Assembly (NCBI RefSeq): GCF_019925205.1
Contig: NC_083565.1
Coordinates: forward strand, 35,306,241 to 35,370,240
Source of the DNA: Metopolophium dirhodum
Lineage: Eukaryota; Arthropoda; Insecta; Hemiptera; Aphididae
Length of the DNA: 64,000 bases
Direction of reading: 5' to 3'
In this document: one piece after another, positions 57,622 to 64,000 of the stretch
Position numbering within the stretch: position 1 is the first letter of the stretch
How the letters are laid out: the number at the start of each line of letters is the position of its first letter
Position numbers and translations under genes: made by a program
The notes under the pieces: generated by a model
The model's input: only the letters and a program-made list of their open reading frames with translations
Told to the model about the DNA's origin: nothing
Database searches by the model: none

Positions 57622-58739
57622 TAATTAAACTAGATAGTTTTTCCGGACAAGGAGACATCAAAACATTTCTTAGACAGTACGAAAAAGCAGCACAAATAAA
57701 CAATTGGGACGACAATGAAAAAATGAAATTCTTATCAATATTTCTGAAAGATACTGCCAACAAATTTTTACAAAACTTGGAAAACAAAGGAAGAAACTGG
57801 TCATGGGAAAATCTAAAAAGCGAGTTCATAAACGAATTTCAACCAATAGGATACTCTATAATACTGAAAGACAAATTAGAAAATAGGAAACAAAACGACT
57901 TAGAGTCAATTTCTAGTTTTGTTACGGAAATAGAATATTTATGTAGTCAAGTAGACAAGGATATGAAAGAGGAAGATATTTGTGTTTACATACTAAAAGG
58001 TATAAGGGAACCTATATTACACGCAATTTCACTTCACGACAACAGTAACTTAAAAAAGTTAAAAGAAAATTTAAAAAAATATGAACTTATGCAATTTAGA
58101 ATTAATTCAAGAAGCTCAGGACTTAGCGAATACACAGAAATTTTGAACAAACAAGTAATGCAATCAAATACCGAAACAAAAGACAGCAACCAAGAAATTA
58201 AACGTTTAAATACAAAATTAGAAGGAATAGACAGTTATTACAAAAACAAAATTGATCAACTATGTACCGAAATGAACAATTTAAAAAAATACGACAATCC
58301 AGTAAATTTTGAAGATAGATCACGCAACAGAGACAAAAGTCCATATCCACACAAATCAGATTACAAAGGCAAGAACAATTATAGGGAAAAAAGTCCTTAT
58401 CCCGATAGGTACAACGACTATAAGTTCAGAGAAAGTAGTAAAGATAGATATAATAACCATAAATACAGAGATAACAGCAGAGAAATTAGCAATAATAGAG
58501 ATAGGTCTTATTCTAGGGATAGGAAAAACTCCTACGACAGGTCCAGAGATACAAGCAGAAATAGATATAACAACAGAAATCGTGGAGATGACGCAAATAG
58601 AAAACAGCACAGTAGGGACAACAGCAGAGAAAGATACTCAACACCGGAAAAATTTAATGGAAGAGAAAACATAATATGCTACAAATGCATTGAAAAAGGA
58701 CATTATACAAACGATTGCAATTTTTCAAAAAACGAATAG
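57609..58739 (+). CDS. gag: Gag protein with CCHC zinc knuckle
   Basis: 376 residues from ATG. The retrotransposon Gag domain is at ~5-170 (KLDSFSGQGDIKTFLRQYEK, then NWDD, WSWENLKSEFINEFQP). A coiled-coil-prone Lys/Glu-rich stretch lies at ~185-230. A long Arg/Ser/Asp/Tyr/Asn-rich segment runs ~235-345 with repeated RSRDR- and YNN-like motifs. A classical zinc knuckle CYKCIEKGHYTNDC (C-X2-C-X4-H-X4-C) is at 357-370. The stop (TAG at 58737) comes one codon after a slippery heptamer that leads into the macrodomain frame. Alternate-frame ORFs over the Arg/Ser region are shadows. Confidence 0.92.
   Translation: MEKMIIKLDSFSGQGDIKTFLRQYEKAAQINNWDDNEKMKFLSIFLKDTANKFLQNLENKGRNWSWENLKSEFINEFQPIGYSIILKDKLENRKQNDLESISSFVTEIEYLCSQVDKDMKEEDICVYILKGIREPILHAISLHDNSNLKKLKENLKKYELMQFRINSRSSGLSEYTEILNKQVMQSNTETKDSNQEIKRLNTKLEGIDSYYKNKIDQLCTEMNNLKKYDNPVNFEDRSRNRDKSPYPHKSDYKGKNNYREKSPYPDRYNDYKFRESSKDRYNNHKYRDNSREISNNRDRSYSRDRKNSYDRSRDTSRNRYNNRNRGDDANRKQHSRDNSRERYSTPEKFNGRENIICYKCIEKGHYTNDCNFSKNE
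58727..58733 (+). promoter_or_regulatory. -1 frameshift slippery site A AAA AAC
   Basis: In the Gag frame the codons read TCA AAA AAC GAA TAG, giving the heptamer A AAA AAC in the correct phase just before the stop. A slip by -1 enters the frame at 58733 that encodes RIAPELREK and the macrodomain. Such heptamers drive gag-pro or gag-pol frameshifting in many retroelements. A downstream RNA structure was not assessed. Confidence 0.75.
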
Positions 58740-59482
58740 CACCCGAGTTAAGAGAAAAATCGGAATATCTACCTCGGGGAACAAATAATATTAATTTAAA
58801 AATCGACACCTCTAAATTTAACAGAGAAAAAAAAATTGAAAAAAATAATTATATTCATTTTGTAGAAAATTGGTACAAATCAAAAAATTCAAATAAACTA
58901 ATAACTAATGAAGTAAACGACGATGACGAAAAAGCTGTAGAAAACATCGTAACAATAAGTAGTTTGAACCCACTAAACGAATTTCAAAAATTCCTACTCA
59001 GCAATAACGATAGAACCGACTTCCTATGCGATTACAGTGAACAGACGGTAAATATTTTATCATTACGAAATGATATCGCAATCGGCCATTGCACAAGTCA
59101 ATGCCTTACTATGTCGAAGGGGATCGCATTACAATTTAGAAATAAATTTAACAACGTTCAAAATTTAATAGACCAAAGAAAAAAAATAACCGAAATTGCT
59201 TATTTGAAAAACGGAAGACAATGGGTTCTATATCTCATAACAAAAAATGAATATTACGACAAACCAGCGTACACTAACATTTTTAGAACACTAGCTAACA
59301 CTAGGAAATTTTGTATTGAGAATAATATTACTACTTTAGCATTACCCAAAATTTGCACTGGACGAGACAAAAAGAATTGGAACATTATTTCCACTATGAT
59401 TAAGTTTATTTTTCAAGACACGCAAATAAAAATTTTAATATGCCTACTACCAAACAATGACGATGAAAAACAAAATAAATAA
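58733..59482 (+). CDS. Macrodomain (OARD1/TARG1-like) in Pol position
   Basis: About 249 codons, with no ATG at its head, so expressed as a Gag fusion. After a ~105-residue charged linker, a macrodomain occupies the last ~140 residues: NDIAIGHCTSQCLTMSKGIA, LQFRNKF, a WVLYLITK strand, TNIFRTLANTRKFCIENN, TLALPKICTGRDKKNW, and a C-terminal IKILIC strand. Spacing and motifs resemble the OARD1/TARG1 group, which removes ADP-ribose from proteins and nucleic acids. The GHC-S and P-I-TG-D elements correspond to the ligand loops. An in-frame TAA at 59480 separates it from the OTU domain. Activity is untested; counteracting host ADP-ribosylation is speculation. Confidence 0.85.
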   Translation, partial: RIAPELREKSEYLPRGTNNINLKIDTSKFNREKKIEKNNYIHFVENWYKSKNSNKLITNEVNDDDEKAVENIVTISSLNPLNEFQKFLLSNNDRTDFLCDYSEQTVNILSLRNDIAIGHCTSQCLTMSKGIALQFRNKFNNVQNLIDQRKKITEIAYLKNGRQWVLYLITKNEYYDKPAYTNIFRTLANTRKFCIENNITTLALPKICTGRDKKNWNIISTMIKFIFQDTQIKILICLLPNNDDEKQNK

Positions 59483-60148
59483 TTTAAAAACAATGGTTCA
59501 CAAACTAGTAATATAATCACGTTAGGGAAAAATTTCAATGACACAATTAACGATAAATTAAAAAATGAAATCTCACAAATCGCGGGTTCATTCATAAAAA
59601 CGGAAAATGTACCCGGAGACGGTGACTGTGGCGCCCACGCACTACGAATATGCCTTAAACAACATGGTATATATAGAAAGACAGTAGAATTATTAAATAT
59701 GCTCGGCATTCCTAATTGCAAATCTGGCTACTATCTTAAAGATGACGATCTAGCGTTTATCTGTGACCAATTCAATTTCAACTTATATTTAATACATGAA
59801 AATTCCGAATATACAAATGCAATAATTTACTGGAAATTAAATAGGAAAAATATAGGGATATTCAATAAAAATTGCCATTGGACACCAGGAATCATAACAG
59901 AAACATATAACCCTCGTCATTTCAATAACATAACAATAAACACAGTTTTTCCTGACTTTAATACTATAGAAGAAAATGTAGACCATTTCTTACACGAATG
60001 TTTCGATCGCTTAAAATTATCCCAACAAAACCCTATAGAGAAAAATAAAACCGACAATAATTTTAAAACAGACAAATCCACAATATGGTATGGTACTCAA
60101 AATTTTGTTAAGACTGCGAATATTTGTCCACATCCAAGGACATACTAG
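59483..60148 (+). CDS. OTU-type cysteine protease domain in Pol position
   Basis: Same reading frame as the macrodomain, following its TAA. An internal ATG is at 59699, but the domain starts earlier, so that ATG would make an inactive fragment. The catalytic loop is VPGDGDCGAHALRI, with the Asp codon at 59624 and the Cys codon at 59627. A strand YLKDDDLAFICDQFNFNLYL follows, and the catalytic His is in NKNCHWTPGI (codon 59876). OTU proteins cut ubiquitin chains or act as polyprotein proteases. TAG at 60146 ends the frame. The intact Asp-Cys and His suggest recent function. The stop upstream is either a mutation or a readthrough site. Confidence 0.82.
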   Translation, partial: FKNNGSQTSNIITLGKNFNDTINDKLKNEISQIAGSFIKTENVPGDGDCGAHALRICLKQHGIYRKTVELLNMLGIPNCKSGYYLKDDDLAFICDQFNFNLYLIHENSEYTNAIIYWKLNRKNIGIFNKNCHWTPGIITETYNPRHFNNITINTVFPDFNTIEENVDHFLHECFDRLKLSQQNPIEKNKTDNNFKTDKSTIWYGTQNFVKTANICPHPRTY

Positions 60149-60514
60149 ACGACCAAGATGACAGAGAACAGTATTGGAGCGAGGGGGGAAACGTTATGTT
60201 TGGTTATAGCAATTGCCACTGAATTAAATACGATTAAACGCGATAAATACGAAATAAAAAATATTAATTCAGACAATAAAATTATTAATAAAGAAAAAAT
60301 AATAGTAACAAAAATAACAGAAGTAACGGATAAACAAGGTACAATAATACAAATACCTAACGAACTTAGCTATGAACAACGTATAAAGACACAAACACCA
60401 ATAAACAAATTCAAGCGTTTATTCACCTCAGACCCTTTAGACTTAGGATGCGCACAAGTAGAACCATGTGAAATTAAATTTAAAACAGACAAATCGACAT
60501 TTCAACCACCGTAA
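60149..60514 (+). pseudogene. Remnant of polyprotein up to the RT start
   Basis: Still in the macrodomain-OTU frame. About 120 codons ending ...CEIKFKTDKSTFQPP then TAA. The ending resembles the lead-in to a Ty3/gypsy RT (a strand ending in PYR-type residues), just before the first RT motifs, and nothing RT-like follows. FKTDKST also occurs near the end of the OTU ORF (about 60058), so a short direct repeat brackets this piece. In the neighbouring frame 60131-60211 reads DDQDDREQYWSEGGNVMFGY, also protein-like, so a frame change around 60130-60190 is possible. Confidence 0.5.
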
Positions 60515-61965
60515 TTAATTAAAGAAATCCGGGAAGGTTTCGAAAATCTTATAAATTTTATCAAGTCCCTTGAATAATTTTTCTGAATATTACATTAAAC
60601 AAAAACACAAGATTTAATATAACTGTACAAATTTAACTTTCCTCAAGATTTTATAACATGTAATACCTTTTACCTACCACTCAACAAGCCACCGTCGGAG
60701 ACCAGCAGACCGCTCCGGCCGCCAACGTTCTTTCATTCGATTTCTACGGATTCATCATCAACCATCATTTTCCATTACGCCCCGGACCTGCAAAATGCAA
60801 CACTGTCCACGACGAAAATTTTTCACGCAACCTCACCAACCTCATGTTTAGTATCATCTTTTATTCGTTTTCACGACACTGAATTTTCTTTTCGGTTGTT
60901 GTGTACGACTATATGATGAGGACACCGCCATGGGCCACCGATGGCCGAAGGGCCAATCCACTGTACACACTACCACTTTAAGTCAACTTCTCAAGCCGGC
61001 TGTCACCCACGTTATCGTTATATAATATATTGTTTATATATATGCATTATATAATGATTTTAAATCAACGAACAAATTTAATTTAACTACCTTAAATATT
61101 TAATATTTCTACCTTTAATATTCCTCCAGAATTTTATAATATGTAATACCCTTTTAAGAACAAATATGTAATTTAGCACCAGATTAGTAAAATCAATAGC
61201 AAGACATTAGCAGATTTTATACTAACTAAACTATTGTAATATTATAATAAAACAAATTACATTTAAGGAAAAATAATAAAATATTAAAAACATGTTACAA
61301 ATGTAAAAAAACAAAAGAATAGAATGTATTTTCAGCATAATCAAAAATTCACGAGTCAACGAGTAGCAACAATCTTCTGAGACAAAGGGCGAATATAATA
61401 TTTTCAAAGTAGACAATAAGCATTAAACCAAAATTTATAGAAACAATAGCAAATAAAATTGTTCCATACGAAGACACGAAAAAGACACAGTCCAAACAGA
61501 AATTTGAAAAGCAGAAATATAGATATAAGAATAAAAATTACAAATCAAATTCGACAAAACGAAAACAAGTAAGATAATATTCAAATACTTACCTTATGAA
61601 ATACAAGAAGAGAAGAAGAATTAACTACCACAGAATCAAAGAAAAACAACGAAAATTATTGCTATTTTTCGAAATAAAAATATTATACTTCAAACTGTGA
61701 ACAATCTCAAAGAAAACATTTTTCCACAAAAGGACCAATCAATACATTTTTATAACCTTATATTTATATTTATTTTTTTTTAGGCACGCATTATATAATT
61801 AACTATTAAAGTAGTAAGATTAAATTATCATTTAAGCATAATTTTATAGTCAACGACGCGAATAAGCCGAGACAGTAACCTAGTAATAATATAAGTTTAG
61901 TATTTAATTTAGTAATAAGACATTTTTATGTAGCAATAGCATTAAAAAATGAGGGCATTTTTTCC
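60515..61965 (+). other. Non-coding 3' region of the LTR element; RT/RH/IN missing
   Basis: About 1.45 kb without a significant ORF. 60660-61015 is GC-richer (AACAAGCCACCGTCGGAGAC, GCCATGGGCCACCGATGGCC) and may be family 3' UTR. The remainder is AT-rich. Confidence 0.6.
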
Positions 61966-61981
61966 AAAAAACAACGGGGAC
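61966..61981 (+). other. Polypurine tract before the 3' LTR
   Basis: AAAAAACAACGGGGAC immediately upstream of TGTCGTATATTG; interrupted by two pyrimidines. Confidence 0.55.
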
Positions 61982-62597
61982 TGTCGTATATTGCAGACAG
62001 TCGTCAAAATAATATTATTTAATATTTATGTAATATAGGTGGGAATATTTCAAATTGTAAATTATTGACATAGGTCAGGCCAGCGAAGCAATATGTGCTG
62101 AGGTGACAATAATATTTTCTATATAACACCGCCGTACGCGCAGGCACGCCCCCCCCCCCCCCCCGTTGTAGCTGAGTGATTCGGCGAGGACGTAGCTACG
62201 ACGTGCGTGTGAAACGCCGATCGTAGTACGGGCTAGGCGATCTGAATTTGCTAAGTGTTTTATTTATGTTTATTTAAATACAATAAAAGTGTTTCTGACC
62301 TGAAAACCCGAGTTAAACATTATTTTAGTCATTCTTACGTTCTTACGTTTTATATGAACAGCGCCGGGATATACGTCAATGAAGTTTTATTAAACTGAAT
62401 AGTGCCAAGGTATATGTAATCTTTGAGTCATTTCAACTAGATAGGAACGAACTAAGAATTGACAAGCGCCTACCATCGTACCTCAACGAGTTAACAGTGC
62501 CATTCTAATTAACTTTAGAGAGTGTCATTAACTAGAGAATACGAGGGTAAGGCGATAGTTGGTTTACCGCGTATTGTCTAATACGGGTGATACCACA
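61982..62597 (+). repeat. 3' LTR (616 bp), full length
   Basis: TGTCGTATATTGC to GTGATACCACA, followed by ACTAT. It includes a 16-C tract at about 62149 and an AATAAA at about 62283 followed by GTGTTT, likely the polyadenylation region. That part is missing from the 5' LTR. Confidence 0.93.
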
Positions 62598-62693
62598 ACT
62601 ATCGTGTTCTGTTCAAAGTGTTAAAAATACAATAGAATTTTGCCAAGTCTGTATATTTATATAATTGTCAGTCGCATAATATATCTACAATCT
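62598..62693 (-). repeat. Right arm, outer end and satellite junction
   Basis: Mirror of 19092-19165. AATACAATAG, the TCGTGTTCTGTT block and ATATATCTACAATCTAAAAT match inversely. It reaches the satellite at the same base as the left side, so the arm-satellite junction was duplicated with the arm. Confidence 0.85.
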
Positions 62694-64000
62694 AAAATAC
62701 CCAGAATCTTAAACAGAAAAAAATATTCAAAATATATATTTCATTAAACAAGGTGTCAATGTTTAAAAAGTTTGGTTAGAGGTTATACCAAAAAAAAGAA
62801 ATTGAAGGAGATTGTTGGCGCCCGCAGGCTAATGCATTTTAGGAAACCAAAAATAAATTTTGAATAAATTTAACTGTATGATCACATATTACAAAGTACA
62901 AACTAAAATGCCCAGCTTCTTAAACAAAAAAAACTATTTAAAATATTTAGTTAATTCAAGAATGATTATTCACAGGGCACCAAGTTCTCAATTTTCAAGT
63001 CAATACAAAATATTCAACAAGAGTTGCATTCCAAAAAAAAAAATTGAAGGAGGGTGTTAGCGCCCGCAAGCAAATTCATTTTAGGAAACCAAAAAAAAAA
63101 TGTTGAATAAATTTAACTTTATGATTACACATTAGAAAGTACAAATTAAAATGCCCAGCTTCTTAAACAAAAAAAACTATTTAAAATATTTAGTTAATTC
63201 AAGAATAATTATTCATAGGGCACCAAGTTCTCAATTTTCAAGTCAATACAAAATATTCAACAAGAGTTGCATTACTAAAAAAAAAATTGAAGGAGGGTGT
63301 TAGAGCCCGCAGGCAAATGCATTTTAGAAATTCAAAAAAAAATTTTGAATAAATTTAACTTTATGATTACACATTAGGAAGTACAAATTCAAATGCCCAG
63401 CTTCTTAAACAAAATAAACTATTTAAAATATTTAGTTCATTCAAGAATGATCATTCATAGGGCACCTAGTTCTCAATTTTCAAGTCAATACAAAATATTC
63501 AACTAGAGTTGCATTCCAAAAAAAAAAAATTGAAGGAGGGTGTTAGCGCCCGCAGGCAAATGCATTTTAGGAAACCGAAAAAAAAATGTTGAATAAATTT
63601 AACTTTATGATTACACATTAGGAAGTACAATTTCTAATGCCCAGCTTCTTAAACAAAATAAACTATTTCAAATATTTAGTTCATTCAAGAATGATCATTC
63701 ATAGGGCACCTAGTTCTCAATTTTCAAGTCAATACAAAATATTCAACTAGAGTTGCATTACTAAAAAAAAAAATTGAAGGAGGGTGTTAGAGCCCGCAGG
63801 CAAATGCATTTTAGGAAACCAAAAAAAAATTTTGAATAAATTTAACTTTATGATTACACATTAGGAAGTACAAATTCAAATGCCCAGCTTCTTAGGCAAA
63901 ATAAACTATTTAAAATATTTAGTTCATTCAAGAATGATCATTCATAGGGCACCTAGTTCTCAATTTTCAAGTCAATACAAAATATTCAACTAGAGTTGCA
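62694..64000 (-). repeat. Satellite array, minus orientation, continuing past the window
   Basis: Five to six monomers. The first is the rare class (TTTGGTTAGAGGTTATACC), the same class that ends the left array at 18960-19091. Later ones share TTAGGAAGTACAAATTCAAATG variants not seen in the other arrays, so this block has its own local homogenisation. Confidence 0.95.

Larger units (their letters stand above)
56100..62597 (+). mobile_element. LTR retrotransposon carrying Gag, macrodomain and OTU domain; no Pol catalytic core
   Basis: 6.5 kb, TG...CA ended, flanked by ACTAT at 56095-56099 and 62598-62602. The left arm is an empty site at this point (CGATAGTTCAATTAATCG near 19152). Order: 5' LTR with internal deletion, tRNA-Lys primer site, repeated leader, SAP ORF, Gag, slippery site, macrodomain, OTU, short pre-RT stretch, ~1.4 kb non-coding 3' region, polypurine tract, 3' LTR. 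RT, RNase H and integrase are absent, so mobility must have come from a relative. Ty3/gypsy affiliation is inferred from the Gag style, 5-bp duplication and tRNA-Lys primer. Confidence 0.93.

Noticed and set aside
58309..58674. Alternate-frame 121-codon ORF and an opposite-strand 84-codon ORF within gag2
   Set aside because: They are shadows of the Arg/Ser/Asp repeat region of the Gag frame, whose zinc knuckle and position are convincing.
1..64000. CRISPR-like array
   Set aside because: The regular repeats are ~230-245 bp AT-rich satellites without short direct repeats and unique spacers, and the genome is eukaryotic.
1..64000. tRNA, rRNA or telomeric TTAGG arrays
   Set aside because: None seen by eye. 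The tRNA-like sequences found are only primer-binding sites of the LTR elements.

Overview
This is a repeat-dominated window from an AT-rich eukaryotic nuclear genome. It is most likely an insect and probably an aphid. That is an inference from the base composition, the recurrent GTACCTACCTA-type words, and the mix of Ty3/gypsy, piggyBac, hAT and long-TIR elements with short tandem satellites. I see no intact host gene, no tRNA or rRNA and no CRISPR array. Nearly everything that can be recognised is satellite DNA or a transposable element. The many 60-100 codon open frames inside the satellites are shadows of the repeat.

Layout. Positions 1-19091 are a satellite array in plus orientation: ~230-245 bp monomers with higher-order units of ~912 bp, ~1684 bp and ~4.24 kb. 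Positions 19092-27978 are a left arm split by a GC-rich Ty3/gypsy element (19851-27035, 4-bp target duplication). Positions 27985-28333 repeat part of that arm in direct orientation. Positions 29018-29771 are a small hAT remnant and 29927-31925 a broken piggyBac element cut off by a second satellite array (31926-39540, minus orientation). Positions 40528-45555 are a ~5 kb unit with ~470 bp inverted ends. It contains a hAT element (8-bp target duplication) that carries a GC-rich tandem-repeat cargo. Positions 45556-54150 are AT-rich DNA with a degenerate triplicated unit and a composite tandem repeat. Positions 54151-56099 plus 62598-62693 are a right arm that is the inverted copy of the left arm. 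It is interrupted by a second LTR element (56100-62597, 5-bp target duplication). Positions 62694-64000 are satellite again, minus orientation.

The large-scale architecture is therefore a mirror: satellite(+)/left arm ... right arm/satellite(-), with the same arm-satellite junction on both sides. Because the arms are copies, each serves as an empty-site control for the retrotransposon in the other. This fixes both insertion boundaries.

The most unusual content is the LTR element at 56100-62597. Its Gag ORF ends one codon after a canonical A AAA AAC slippery heptamer. The -1 frame then encodes a macrodomain (ADP-ribose-binding or hydrolase fold) followed by an OTU-type cysteine protease domain, in the position normally taken by Pol. 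A short stretch that looks like the lead-in to a reverse transcriptase follows and stops. The copy is decayed: in-frame stops, no RT, RNase H or integrase, and a ~300 bp deletion in the 5' LTR. The gypsy element at 19851-27035 has complete-looking Gag and Pol frames plus a third ORF in the env position that is not an envelope protein, with plausible splice signals. Both Gags begin with a SAP-like motif.
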